Part shown: piece after piece, positions 1 through 9,219 of the stretch
Numbering within the stretch: position 1 is the first letter of the stretch
How the letters are laid out: every line of letters starts with the position of its first letter
Source: Nitrospirales bacterium
GTDB taxonomy: Bacteria > Nitrospirota > Nitrospiria > Nitrospirales > UBA8639
Assembly: GCA_020027535.1 (NCBI GenBank)
Contig: JAHRAK010000106.1
Coordinates: 1 to 34,114 of the forward strand
DNA length: 34,114 nt
Direction of reading: 5' to 3'
The notes under the pieces: generated by a model
Told to the model about the DNA's origin: nothing
Databases searched by the model: none
The model's input: the letters and a program-made list of their open reading frames with translations, nothing else
Position numbers and translations under genes: made by a program

Positions 1-2
1 AC

Positions 3-122
3 GCAGGCACTATGGCAGGTCTTCCCGAGAGAATCAAGTATGCTGAATACCTATATAATGGCATGCTTACATACATCAGGACGCCACCCAACCACAAGAT
101 AGGCGTCAAGTTAAAGGGATAA
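3..122 (+). CDS. C-terminal fragment of an unknown protein (partial, runs off left edge); ...AGTMAGLPERIKYAEYLYNGMLTYIRTPPNHKIGVKLKG*
   Basis: Open frame from the window edge to TAA at 120-122; the same peptide is encoded in inverted orientation at the right end. Confidence 0.4.
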   Translation, partial: AGTMAGLPERIKYAEYLYNGMLTYIRTPPNHKIGVKLKG

Positions 123-127
123 ATCCC
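15..127 (+). repeat. Left copy of a 113-bp exact inverted repeat bounding the window
   Basis: gcaggtcttcccgag...aaagggataaatccc is the exact reverse complement of 34002-34114. Confidence 0.95.
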
Positions 128-269
128 GTCCATTCTGCCTTGACAAATAACTTCTGCTTTTCCAGTATTGAGATTAGCTCTTAACTATCTCCCTTAAACA
201 CCTGAAAGTATGCCGGATGTCCTGACCCATCCATTCCCTCATCCTTCCTGCTTTGAAGACGACGAATTC

Positions 270-2591
270 ATGAACGCGAAAAAACTTTTCTTTGCAATGG
301 CTTCTATAGTGGCGTTGACCGGCTGCGGCGGTGGCGGCGGCGGCACCGGTCCAATGGTGCCGGCATGCATCGAAACTGCTGAGTTCGGGTGCATTTCGTC
401 AGCAAGATACGAGGAGGAGTTGGAAAGGATCACGGAGACTCACAGAACCCGAATTTCCAATCAATGGGAGTTGGCTGCAATCCAGGCAGATCAAGCCTAT
501 GCAAATCTCGAACTGACCCAGGGACCGGATGCAGAACCCGGGGCGGGCGTGACCGTCGGCCTGATTGATTCAGGGATTGATACGGAGTTTTTCCGTTTCT
601 CAGGCAAAACCGTATCGGAAGAATTCTTTGGCGGTGCTGTTGATGAGCAGGGTGATGAGCCTTCACACGGCACTGCGGTTGCCAGTGTGATTGGGACCCG
701 ACCAATTATCTATATAAACGGTCTTCCTTTCCGTAGGACCTTTCACGGCGTTGCCTGGGGCGCCGACCTGAAGATGTTTGCGATTCCGCTCAGGGATCAA
801 CCGCCGCCGGACACACCCTATGAGCCGATCCCCCTGACCAACTTGAGGCCTGGTTCATTCCATACGACTCCGTTTTTCGCTGCTCTTGACGCTGCCCTTA
901 TGCAAAACGTTGATATTCTGAATTTGAGCATTAGCTATCCGGGAATAATCGAAAATTATCACAAACAAGACATCCGTAATCATTTGAGTAGGACCATTGC
1001 CACATTTGCGCAGACGGGCGCTCAAGACAAAACGATCCTCGTCTGGGGCGCCGGCAATGCAAATGGTCGGCCCTGTACGCCCGGTTCTGATAATTGTGTC
1101 GATGAATTTCTCGATGCCAGTTCAGTGGAATTTTTTGCCGGTTTGGTCGCACGAATTCAGGAACTGCGAGGACATTCCATTGCCGTTGTCGCGGTGGGGC
1201 AAGGCGGTGATATCACCGATTTTTCCAACCGCTGTGGAATTGCGGCCGACTGGTGCCTCGCCGCCCCTGGCGAGGAGTTTCGCGCAGCCTACTTTGGCCC
1301 CGACCGGGACGGTCGCCCCGGAGTAAGGGGGTCCGTATACGTTCGTGGTACGTCTTTTGCCACGCCGATAGTCTCGGGCGGGCTCGCGGTGATGAAACAA
1401 CTTTTCCGCGATCAACTTCCGAATACGGCGCTTGTGACGAGGCTTTTCGCCACTGCCGACAAAGGCGGCAAGTTTGCCGATCGGGAGATTTATGGTCAAG
1501 GCATGATGGATCTCGGTGCGGCGACGTTGCCCGTAGGCGAAACCGGGATCAACCTCGGCCTTACAGTCGGCAGTCCGGGTGTCAACGTCCGAATGACCAG
1601 TCTCCGCCTCGGCGGCGCACTCGGCGACGGACTGGGCCGTTCGCTGGCGGGTCAGGAAATCGTCGCGTTCGACAGCCTGGGGGCACCCTTCTGGTTCAAG
1701 CTGGCCGGTTTCACCGGAACAACCCGCGGGCCGTCTTCGCTGATACGGCTTCGCGAGTTGACGGCACAGAACCCGATCACGCGACGCATCGATAGGCGGC
1801 TGACGACGTTCACGCCGGCTCGAGCCGGCGGTTCGGTTGAACAGGATCTGGGGTACGGGATGCTGCGGTTCGGTTACAGGGAGAGACCCGCCGGTCCTGA
1901 GGGCGGACATTTTATGTTGGCGGATAACGCCACCACGCTGACATTCACCGGAGTCAACGGCATGTCGTTCTCGACATTTACCGCGTCCGGGTTTGCGGGC
2001 AGAGCCCCGACTTCGGGCGTTGCGCTCGCGTGGCGGCCGTTTGACGTTCCGGTCGGCTTCCGGGCCGGCTGGCTGGCCGAGCAGGCAACCTTGTTGGGGA
2101 CTATGGCAACAGGTGCTTTTGGGCAATTCTCGGCAGATGCCGCGGTGACGGGTCTTGAGACAAGTTTCGAGATCGGCCGCTGGCACCTGGCCGCTGATGC
2201 CGAAATCGGCAAGGCACACCCGCAGGTTCGCGGTGGCATCATAACCCGTATGTCCTCTTTGACCACCAGTGCATTTGCCTTCAATGCCACGCGTCGATTG
2301 GCAAATGGCGGCCTGATACGGATTGTGCTCTCACAGCCCTTACGCGTGGAAGGAGGCCGGGCAGCCCTCTCCGTTCCGATCGGCCGTACCAAGGACGGGG
2401 ACATCCTGCGACAAGCGGTGTCAGCCGATGTTGCACCGTCCGGTCGCCAGATCGATGTTTCGGCGCAATGGTATTACCCGCTAGTCAATGGTGAATTGCG
2501 CTTCGATGCTGCCTGGATGCACAACCCGGGCCATAATGCCGACGCGGACCCGGCAGTGCGCTTGCTGGCGGGGTGGCAATTCGAGTTCTAG
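270..2591 (+). CDS. Subtilisin-like (S8) serine protease with lipoprotein signal and probable C-terminal autotransporter barrel
   Basis: Start at MNAKKLFFAMASIVALTGC (lipobox LTGC + Gly run); S8 motifs DSGID, HGTAVASVIG, GTSFATP; beta-rich C-terminus ending in aromatic F (WQFEF). Confidence 0.88.
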   Translation: MNAKKLFFAMASIVALTGCGGGGGGTGPMVPACIETAEFGCISSARYEEELERITETHRTRISNQWELAAIQADQAYANLELTQGPDAEPGAGVTVGLIDSGIDTEFFRFSGKTVSEEFFGGAVDEQGDEPSHGTAVASVIGTRPIIYINGLPFRRTFHGVAWGADLKMFAIPLRDQPPPDTPYEPIPLTNLRPGSFHTTPFFAALDAALMQNVDILNLSISYPGIIENYHKQDIRNHLSRTIATFAQTGAQDKTILVWGAGNANGRPCTPGSDNCVDEFLDASSVEFFAGLVARIQELRGHSIAVVAVGQGGDITDFSNRCGIAADWCLAAPGEEFRAAYFGPDRDGRPGVRGSVYVRGTSFATPIVSGGLAVMKQLFRDQLPNTALVTRLFATADKGGKFADREIYGQGMMDLGAATLPVGETGINLGLTVGSPGVNVRMTSLRLGGALGDGLGRSLAGQEIVAFDSLGAPFWFKLAGFTGTTRGPSSLIRLRELTAQNPITRRIDRRLTTFTPARAGGSVEQDLGYGMLRFGYRERPAGPEGGHFMLADNATTLTFTGVNGMSFSTFTASGFAGRAPTSGVALAWRPFDVPVGFRAGWLAEQATLLGTMATGAFGQFSADAAVTGLETSFEIGRWHLAADAEIGKAHPQVRGGIITRMSSLTTSAFAFNATRRLANGGLIRIVLSQPLRVEGGRAALSVPIGRTKDGDILRQAVSADVAPSGRQIDVSAQWYYPLVNGELRFDAAWMHNPGHNADADPAVRLLAGWQFEF

Positions 2592-2609
2592 GCTGGCCCG
2601 ACGGGGTGG

Positions 2610-3968
2610 TCACTCCCGAAGCTGCCCCGAACCGTACACCACGTATTTGGAGCAGGTCAGATCTTCGAGCCCCATGGGGCCTCGGGCATGAATCCTGGTT
2701 GTGCTGATGCCGATTTCCGCGCCCAAGCCGAATTGGTAGCCGTCATTGAGTCGCGAAGAAGCATTCACCATCACGGCACCGGCATCGACTTCCTGCAGGA
2801 ATCTCATGGCGCGCCCGTAGTCCTTGGTCACAATGACTTCGGTATGCCGCGAGCCGTACGTCTGGATGTGAGTCATGGCCTCATCCATATCCTTGACGAC
2901 TTTAACGGCCAACGTCAGCGAGAGAAACTCCTGGCCATAGTCCTCTTCGGTCGCGCTTTGGGCCGCGGGAATATATTGACGGGTTTTTTCGCAACCCCGT
3001 ATTTCCACGTCGGCCTCGGTCAGGGCCTTGCCCAGCTTCGGCAAAAAAGTGCGGGCAATACCCTGGTGGACCAGTAACGTCTCCATGGCATTGCACGTCG
3101 ACGGCCGTTGGACCTTGGCATTCACGCTAATGGCCTCAGCCATCGCAAGATCGGCATCGGCATCGATATAGGTGTGGCAGACGCCTTTATCATGCTTGAT
3201 CACCGGGATAGTCGAGTGCTCGGTCACGAGTTTCATCAAGGACTCCCCGCCCCGTGGAATAATCAGGTCAATGAATCCATCCTGTTTCAGCAATTCCAGC
3301 ACCGCTTCCCGTTCAGTGCGTTCCACCAGGGAGATGGCCCCTTCGGGGATACCGGCTTTTTCGCCGGCTTCGGATAACACGCGGGCAATGGCCATATTAG
3401 AATGAATGGCTTCCGAACCGCCCCGAAGCACGCAGACGTTGCCCGACTTGAGACACAACGCCGCGGCATCGGCCGTGACGTTGGGGCGGGATTCGTAGAT
3501 GATCCCGATGACCCCGATGGGCACGCGGACCCGTCCGACCCTCATGCCGTTGGGCCGTTCCTGCATGCCTGCTGATTGCCCGACGGGGTCGCGCAATCTG
3601 GCAATTTGCCGGAGCCCGTCCGCCATGTCACGGACGCGTTCGGGAGTCAGCCGAAGCCGGTCGGCCATGGCCTCTCGGCCATTACTCGTATCAAAGGCTT
3701 CAAGATCCTTTTCATTTTCTTCCAGAAGCGCGTCGGTGGCTTCTTCCAACCCCTCGGCCATAGCCACCAGAGCTTCATTCTTGACTGATGCGACCAGACG
3801 GCTCAATTGGGGAGCTGCGGCGCGGGCCTGTTCGAGAAGCGTGCGAAGATAGGTTGGGGTATCGACAACCTCCTCTTCGACAACCTCTTCCGGGGGCCTA
3901 TCGACGTCTCTTGTAGACTCTTCTATATCTTCTTCGTTCAGTTCTTCTTGGGTTTCTTCCGTGCTCAT
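2610..3968 (-). CDS. proA: Glutamate-5-semialdehyde dehydrogenase (gamma-glutamyl phosphate reductase) with acidic N-terminal extension
   Basis: RVPIGVIGIIYESRPNVTADAAALCLKSGNVCVLRGGSEA, VQRPSTCNAMETLLVH, YQFGLGAEIGISTTRIHARGPMGLEDLT. Confidence 0.96.
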   Translation of the reverse strand: MSTEETQEELNEEDIEESTRDVDRPPEEVVEEEVVDTPTYLRTLLEQARAAAPQLSRLVASVKNEALVAMAEGLEEATDALLEENEKDLEAFDTSNGREAMADRLRLTPERVRDMADGLRQIARLRDPVGQSAGMQERPNGMRVGRVRVPIGVIGIIYESRPNVTADAAALCLKSGNVCVLRGGSEAIHSNMAIARVLSEAGEKAGIPEGAISLVERTEREAVLELLKQDGFIDLIIPRGGESLMKLVTEHSTIPVIKHDKGVCHTYIDADADLAMAEAISVNAKVQRPSTCNAMETLLVHQGIARTFLPKLGKALTEADVEIRGCEKTRQYIPAAQSATEEDYGQEFLSLTLAVKVVKDMDEAMTHIQTYGSRHTEVIVTKDYGRAMRFLQEVDAGAVMVNASSRLNDGYQFGLGAEIGISTTRIHARGPMGLEDLTCSKYVVYGSGQLRE

Positions 3969-4232
3969 GTTCTCCAGCCTTAAAAATATGACGTATTGGG
4001 TGATGGTGTAATTGTCTTATCTGGATTCGAGAATACCCATGCCTCATGAACCAGGTCAAGCAAAGCAGGAAATAGCCGAGAGTAAAGTCCAATTTCAGAC
4101 GTATTCAGGAGAACCAGCGTCTTTCTCCAGGCCGTTTCCTTGATTTTCCGCATTCAATCCTGTTACACATGTCGGCGCTGTTACTTCAGCAAACATAGAA
4201 ATACCGCCTCCTCCATCGCGATCTCACCTTGT

Positions 4233-4308
4233 GCCGAGGTAGCTCAGTTGGCAGAGCACAGCCCTGAAAAGGCTGGTGTCGGCAGTTCGATTCTGCCCCT
4301 CGGCACCA
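4233..4308 (+). tRNA. tRNA-Phe (anticodon GAA), CCA encoded
   Basis: GCCGAGG...CCTCGGC acceptor, TAGCTCAGTTGGCAGAGCA D-arm, CAGCC-CTGAAAA-GGCTG anticodon arm, GGCAGTTCGATTCTGCC T-arm, ACCA end. Confidence 0.93.
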
Positions 4309-4572
4309 TATTTTCCATCCACGAGCCCGATTCCGCTCAGATCATCCAAAGACGCAATTTCCTGGTTAAAGATATTTTTTAACTGTCAAGTCTTGATCCT
4401 GCCTTCCTGCGCTGGTATGGTTCCCCTGTTCATCCCTACAGGCTGCCCTTTGTCGGGTCGCCTGCTGAATATAACAGCCTGATCGTGTCGCCCTGGGTCG
4501 CTCCCAGTCGTGGCCGATTGTTACACCAACGGTAAATACGCAGGGAGTCTATCGCCTGTAGGGATGGGTCGG

Positions 4573-4592
4573 CCCGACCATATGTGGTCGGG
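4573..4592. promoter_or_regulatory. Hairpin CCCGACCA-TATG-TGGTCGGG upstream of the OMP gene
   Basis: Perfect 8-bp stem, 4-nt loop, about 20 nt before the AGGAGG ribosome-binding site. Confidence 0.5.
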
Positions 4593-4622
4593 AATTATCT
4601 ATCCTTTTAGTCAGGAGGTAGT

Positions 4623-5282
4623 GTGATGTTCATACGAATTGCCATGATGACAGTCCTTCTCATGGGGTTGTTCGCGACAGCAGCCTGGGCGAGTGACGGG
4701 CACTGGTATGCCGGGCTCAAAGGCGGCATCGGAGGCGGCGCGGACGCGGAGGATCCCGGCAATACGACTGATACCAAGGTCGGGCCAGCGATCCTGGGGG
4801 CAGTCGGCTACGCCTTCAAGAGCTTCAGGGTGGAAGGTGAAGTGTCATGGAGAAAGAACGATTTTGAGGATGTTTCTTTCCAAGATCCCCTCACGGATGG
4901 AACTTTCAGTAAGACAGACATTGAGGCAGACCTGCAAAATCTGGCGTTCATGGTCAATGGAGCCTATGACTTTCACCTCAATTCTCGCATTACGCCGTTC
5001 GTCCTCATTGGATTGGGAGTATCGAATGTCGAAGTCAAAGTTAAAAGCACCTACATGGAACCAGGAGAGTCTAAGCAGATCAGTAAAAATGAGCAAGACA
5101 AGACGGTTTTTGCGTATCAGGCCGGGGCTGGGGTGGCCTATCACGTCACGGATACCGTCTCGCTTGACGTATCCTACCGCTTCTTTAGCACGCCGACGGT
5201 GAAATTTGAGGAAGAATTCGAAGGAACCGAATTCAACAACACTCACCACCAAGGGTGGGTGGGGATCTCATATGCCTTCTAA
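4623..5282 (+). CDS. Outer-membrane beta-barrel protein (OmpA/OMP_b-brl-like porin family)
   Basis: Signal peptide, alternating beta strands, DVSYRFF, terminal aromatic WVGISYAF; strong RBS (AGGAGG at 4613). Confidence 0.82.
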   Translation: MMFIRIAMMTVLLMGLFATAAWASDGHWYAGLKGGIGGGADAEDPGNTTDTKVGPAILGAVGYAFKSFRVEGEVSWRKNDFEDVSFQDPLTDGTFSKTDIEADLQNLAFMVNGAYDFHLNSRITPFVLIGLGVSNVEVKVKSTYMEPGESKQISKNEQDKTVFAYQAGAGVAYHVTDTVSLDVSYRFFSTPTVKFEEEFEGTEFNNTHHQGWVGISYAF

Positions 5283-5329
5283 GGCTTCTCCTGCTGGAGC
5301 TGGATGACTCCTCCGGGCTTCGGCAAAAC

Positions 5330-5359
5330 GGCTCCCTCTGGCTGACGCTGGGGGGAGCC
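5330..5359 (+). terminator. Possible hairpin terminator after the OMP gene
   Basis: GGCTCCC...GGGAGCC followed by TTATTCTT. Confidence 0.35.
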
Positions 5360-5381
5360 TTATTCTTCCAAGGACAACGGG

Positions 5382-5918
5382 ATGGTGGTGTTGAGCACCG
5401 GAAACGCCCGTTCGAGGCTGCGCTTGAACGCATCTCATGAAGGTGTGACGCAAAAAACGGTTGTACTAGGGTCAAGGGAGAAAAATGACTTTCCGTTATC
5501 ACGTGATTCGCAGAGTTCTCCCCTGCCCGACTATAAGAGGAATGTTGCAGGAAGGTCCCCGACCAAATCATTTCAGAAATTGTTGGTTTGGAATGACCGA
5601 ACCCAACGGGTGACAAGTACGCTCCTCCCAGATGGCCCTACGAGAATAGCCGACACGGTCCTGTTGCTCTTATTGGGATATCGCGAACTTCGAGGGCTCA
5701 GTCAGATATCCGCGCTGCTTCTGAATCAGAGACTCAGATCCGCAGGCTTCGACGATTACCGGCTGGACCGGGAAATGTCGCCTTATCAGAAGGCCAGGCT
5801 GGTTCTACGTTCCGGAGTCGGAAAAGGCAGCCGCTATCGACTCACCACACGCGGCGTCAAAAAAGCCCAGGAACTCGTCCAAACCCTGGCCGCGCTTATT
5901 CCGGATTCCCTGCCCTGA
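5382..5918 (+). CDS. Hypothetical protein (start uncertain; C-terminal half may be winged-helix-like)
   Basis: 178-aa ORF; no recognised motif. RIADTVLLLLLGYRELRGL...RYRLTTRGVKKAQELV resembles a transcriptional-regulator-like fold. Confidence 0.4.
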   Translation: MVVLSTGNARSRLRLNASHEGVTQKTVVLGSREKNDFPLSRDSQSSPLPDYKRNVAGRSPTKSFQKLLVWNDRTQRVTSTLLPDGPTRIADTVLLLLLGYRELRGLSQISALLLNQRLRSAGFDDYRLDREMSPYQKARLVLRSGVGKGSRYRLTTRGVKKAQELVQTLAALIPDSLP

Positions 5919-5973
5919 TCGGCCGGATGATGATCCCCGCTACGGCCCTTGGTGTCGGTCGAAGCTTCAGTCT

Positions 5974-6009
5974 GGTAGGTCGGATTAGCGCAGCGTCATC
6001 CGACAATCC
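5974..6009. repeat. GTAGGTCGGATTAGC...ATCCGACA palindromic repeat
   Basis: ggtaggtcggattagcgcagcgtcatccgacaatcc, same family as 13447, 19302 and 22702. Confidence 0.7.
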
Positions 6010-6046
6010 CACTTGATACTCGTACCGGAACACAGTACAGTTTCTT

Positions 6047-6325
6047 ATGATTCGGACGATTCGACATCGGGGACTCAAACGGTTGTATGAGCACGGAGAT
6101 CCCAGCAAAGTACGTGCTGACCAAGCAGAGCGAATCGCACTCGCTCTAGCGGACCTTGATGCAGCCAGCAAACCCTCAGACCTAGGACTCCCAGGGTATG
6201 AACTTCACCCGCTGAAAGGTGTTTGGAAAGGATTCTGGAGTATCTCGATCTCCGCCAATTGGCGGATCATCTTCCGCCTTGAAGAAGGTGATGCATACGA
6301 TGTCGACTTGGTTGATTATCACTAA
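6047..6325 (+). CDS. higB: HigB-like type II toxin (RelE/ParE superfamily)
   Basis: MIRTIRHRGLKRLYEHGD...ALADLDAASKPSDLGLPGYELHPLKGVWKGFWSISISANWRIIFRLEEGDAYDVDLVDYH is typical HigB; followed by HigA. Confidence 0.93.
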   Translation: MIRTIRHRGLKRLYEHGDPSKVRADQAERIALALADLDAASKPSDLGLPGYELHPLKGVWKGFWSISISANWRIIFRLEEGDAYDVDLVDYH

Positions 6326-6340
6326 AATGAAGGAGACCCC

Positions 6341-6634
6341 ATGGCTATGAAGGATCCGCCGCATCCTGGCTACAGCATCAAGAAGAACTGTCTCGATCCC
6401 CTGGATCTGAACGTCACCGAGGCAGCAAAGGTCTTGGGCATAGCTCGTCACACGCTTTCTCGCGTACTAAACGGCCACGCGGCCATTTCACCTGAGATGG
6501 CTATTCGGCTGGAGAAAGCCGGGTGGTCTAACGCCGAGTTCTGGCTACGCCGTCAGACGACATACAATCTGGCGCAGGCGCGCAGGAGCGAAGATCGCAT
6601 CAAAGTGGATCGCTACCAACCGCAGGCGGTGTGA
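6341..6634 (+). CDS. higA: HigA-like HTH antitoxin
   Basis: [68 protein letters not shown]; 15 nt downstream of higB. Confidence 0.93.
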   Translation: MAMKDPPHPGYSIKKNCLDPLDLNVTEAAKVLGIARHTLSRVLNGHAAISPEMAIRLEKAGWSNAEFWLRRQTTYNLAQARRSEDRIKVDRYQPQAV

Positions 6635-6787
6635 TGGAAGTAAGATCAAGCGTGGGAATACTGTTTGATCTACGTGAACTTCCTATGGCCGATGATTTAG
6701 GCAGGGACAGTGCCTACTGTCACGAGACGATGTGCTGAAAGACGGTGCACATTCAACTGGGCCGGGAAAGGGTGATGCTGACTTGTT

Positions 6788-7060
6788 TTACTCCGTGAAG
6801 AGGTCTGAGTGCGAGCCGGTACGGACCAGGTGCAATTCGTTTCCTTCGATTCGGTATATCAGGAGCCAGTCCGGCTCTATGTGTGTCTCCCGATACCCTT
6901 TCCAGATCCCTCGCAATGGATGATCGCGTTGCTGTGCGGCTGACGGCTCTTGCTGGATCAAGGTTGCCAGCACCGCCCGCAACTTCGTCAGGTCTTTCCC
7001 TTGTTTCCGGGCTCTTTTGACGTCGCGTTTGAACTGCGTGGATCGAACCGGGGTCAGCAC
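6788..7060 (-). CDS. YafQ-family (RelE superfamily) mRNA interferase toxin
   Basis: STQFKRDVKRARKQGKDLTKL...HPLRGIWKGYRETHIEPDWLLIYRIEGNELHLVRTGSHSDLF. Confidence 0.93.
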   Translation of the reverse strand: MLTPVRSTQFKRDVKRARKQGKDLTKLRAVLATLIQQEPSAAQQRDHPLRGIWKGYRETHIEPDWLLIYRIEGNELHLVRTGSHSDLFTE

Positions 7061-7068
7061 TCAGATGC

Positions 7069-7326
7069 TCAGATGCCCAGATCCCGGAACAGGTCTTCGG
7101 CCTTGCCGAACCGCTTACCCTTGCCTTCGTTCAATTCCTTCATGGCTTTGAGGGTCGTGACGTTGGGCACTTGGACGGCGAATGGTAGTCGCTTTTCGTC
7201 TGCCACGCGCACCAACAACAGGCGAATGGCATCGGATACTGATAGGCCCATGGACTGGAGTACTTTTGTGGCTTGTCTTTTGGTCTTGCTCGCGATCCGG
7301 GCGCGTACGACGGTATCGGCATTCAT
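7069..7326 (-). CDS. RelB/DinJ-family antitoxin
   Basis: MNADTVVRARIASKTKRQATKVLQSMGLSVSDAIRLLLVRVADEKRLPF; directly upstream of the YafQ-like toxin. Confidence 0.92.
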   Translation of the reverse strand: MNADTVVRARIASKTKRQATKVLQSMGLSVSDAIRLLLVRVADEKRLPFAVQVPNVTTLKAMKELNEGKGKRFGKAEDLFRDLGI

Positions 7327-7519
7327 CTTGGCGTCCTCCTGTTCTGTAGCTTGAATATAGCTACAGAACCTTCCCACGTCAAGGGATTTCCAGGAGAAAG
7401 CTGGATTTCCGATCCCCTACCCTGATTGGCTTGGCCGCCATCCCGATCCGCCCGGATTGCGACAGGCTCTTCCGGACATTTGCCTGCCTTTTCCGTTTTC
7501 CGCTCGAATGGCACCGGTT

Positions 7520-7897
7520 TCAGAACGCGATCCGCCGGATACCGGCGACCACGTCGAAATGGGTATCGTTGCTCAACACCGGGAGCGCGTGCTGGCGGGC
7601 GAGCGCCGCGATCCAGGCGTCATTTGGCGGGATGGGATGCCCCAACCGTTTCAATTCCAGGCGGATGTCGGCGTAGACATCTGCCGTGGCCGAGGTCACG
7701 GCGGCGATTTCGGCTAAAGGCAAATAGCGGCGCAGCCATTCTTCGTAGCGGCTGCGATGCCGTGATTGGCGAATGCCGAAATAATATTCACCAAGGACGA
7801 CGCTCGGCACGACAAGCCGACCGGCGGATCGAAAGGCGACCTCCACTGCGGCAAGCCCTTCCACCCACGCGGATAAGGCATTGGTATCGAGGATCAT
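7520..7897 (-). CDS. vapC: PIN-domain toxin (VapC family)
   Basis: MILDTNALSAWVEG...LGEYYFGIR...NDAWIAALARQHALPVLSNDTHFDVVAGI. Confidence 0.93.
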   Translation of the reverse strand: MILDTNALSAWVEGLAAVEVAFRSAGRLVVPSVVLGEYYFGIRQSRHRSRYEEWLRRYLPLAEIAAVTSATADVYADIRLELKRLGHPIPPNDAWIAALARQHALPVLSNDTHFDVVAGIRRIAF

Positions 7898-8145
7898 GCG
7901 AGGTCTTCAGGGGAGAGGGTCTCGAATTCCTGCTCAATGACAGTGAGGACGCGGCGGTTTTCATCGGAGAGATCGGAAAGCACGCCGAACCCGGCCATCC
8001 ATGGCGCCTGGGTTTCGCTGGCGCAACGGCGAAGCTGTTCCTCAAGCGCTTCGGTAAAGAACCGCTTCAAGGTCATGCCGCGTCCGGCGGCAAGGGCTTT
8101 GGCCTGCCGGAACGTGGAATCAGGGAGTTCAACGGTCGTCTTCAT
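7894..8145 (-). CDS. vapB: VapB-like antitoxin
   Basis: MKTTVELPDSTFRQAKALAAGRGMTLKRFFTEALEEQL; 4-nt overlap with vapC. Confidence 0.85.
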   Translation of the reverse strand: MKTTVELPDSTFRQAKALAAGRGMTLKRFFTEALEEQLRRCASETQAPWMAGFGVLSDLSDENRRVLTVIEQEFETLSPEDLA

Positions 8146-8148
8146 GTC

Positions 8149-8176
8149 CCATATTCCCATAATTACGGGAATATGG
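8149..8176. promoter_or_regulatory. Probable vapBC operator palindrome
   Basis: CCATATTCCC-ATAATTAC-GGGAATATGG, perfect 10-bp arms, 3 nt upstream of the vapB start. Confidence 0.7.
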
Positions 8177-8254
8177 TCAAGACATTTTGGATGGCGGTAG
8201 ATCGCTGGGGGCGGCAAAGGGAGAGGCAGAGGAAGGGAATAAGGTCACGTGCTT

Positions 8255-8956
8255 TTAGTCCTGCCCGGCTATGACCGCATCGATCATGGAGCGAAACAGG
8301 AGTTGCCCGTCCTGGTTGCCTAACACGGATTCGGCGCAGCGTTCCGGATGCGGCATCAGCCCTAACACGTTGCCTGCCGCGTTGCGAATCCCGGCAATAT
8401 TATCCAATGAGCCGTTGGGGTTGGCCTGGTCCGTCACGGTCCCGTCTTCCCGGCAATACCGGAACACGATTTGGGCATTGGCCTGGAGGGCGGCCAGGGT
8501 GACCGGGTCGGTATGGTAATTGCCCTCGGCGTGGGCAATGGGAAAGCGCATCACATGCCCGGATTCATAATACCGGGTAAACGGAGTCCCGGCATTTTCC
8601 ACTTTTACCCAGACGTCTTCGCAAATAAAGGAAAGGCCGACGTTGGGCAGCATGGCTCCGGGTAACAACCCCGCCTCGAGCAGGATCTGAAAGCCATTGC
8701 AGATTCCCAGGACCAACCCGCCTGCCCGGGCGAATTCCTTGACCGCCTGCATAATGGGTGACAATTGCGCGATGGCACCGGTGCGCAGGTAATCCCCGTA
8801 CGAGAATCCGCCGGGCAGGACCACGGCATCCATTTCACCCAGGGACGTGTCGCCATGCCAGATGAGGTTGACGTCCTGTCCCAACCCGTCTGCCAGGACG
8901 TGCGCGCAATCGCGGTCGCAATTGGACCCGGGGAAGACAATGACGCCCCATTTCAT
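8255..8956 (-). CDS. purQ: Phosphoribosylformylglycinamidine synthase subunit PurQ
   Basis: [58 protein letters not shown]. Confidence 0.97.
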   Translation of the reverse strand: MKWGVIVFPGSNCDRDCAHVLADGLGQDVNLIWHGDTSLGEMDAVVLPGGFSYGDYLRTGAIAQLSPIMQAVKEFARAGGLVLGICNGFQILLEAGLLPGAMLPNVGLSFICEDVWVKVENAGTPFTRYYESGHVMRFPIAHAEGNYHTDPVTLAALQANAQIVFRYCREDGTVTDQANPNGSLDNIAGIRNAAGNVLGLMPHPERCAESVLGNQDGQLLFRSMIDAVIAGQD

Positions 8957-9219
8957 GAGGGAGGCCGTGACGGTTGGAGCTCCAGTTCGTACCGGTATTC
9001 TTCAATGACCGTGTTGGCGAGCAGTGTTTCACACATGGCTTTGAGTTGCTGTTCCGCTTGCGCAGGATCGTCTTCGTTCAATTCGATTTCCAAAAACTTT
9101 CCCACCCGGACGTCGTTCACGCTGGAAAACCCCAGGGTCTCCAACGATTGTTGGATGGCCCGCCCCTGCGGATCCAAAATGCCCGATTTCAAGGTGACGT
9201 GAATTCTTGCCCTGATCAT
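8953..9219 (-). CDS. purS: Phosphoribosylformylglycinamidine synthase subunit PurS
   Basis: [47 protein letters not shown]; overlaps purQ. Confidence 0.95.
   Translation of the reverse strand: MIRARIHVTLKSGILDPQGRAIQQSLETLGFSSVNDVRVGKFLEIELNEDDPAQAEQQLKAMCETLLANTVIEEYRYELELQPSRPPS

Noticed and set aside
1122-2219. 365-aa minus-strand ORF
   Set aside because: Antisense to the S8 protease with low-complexity R/G/P composition; shadow ORF in GC-rich DNA.
7426-8274. 282-aa plus-strand ORF
   Set aside because: Overlaps vapBC on the opposite strand; Arg-rich, no motif.
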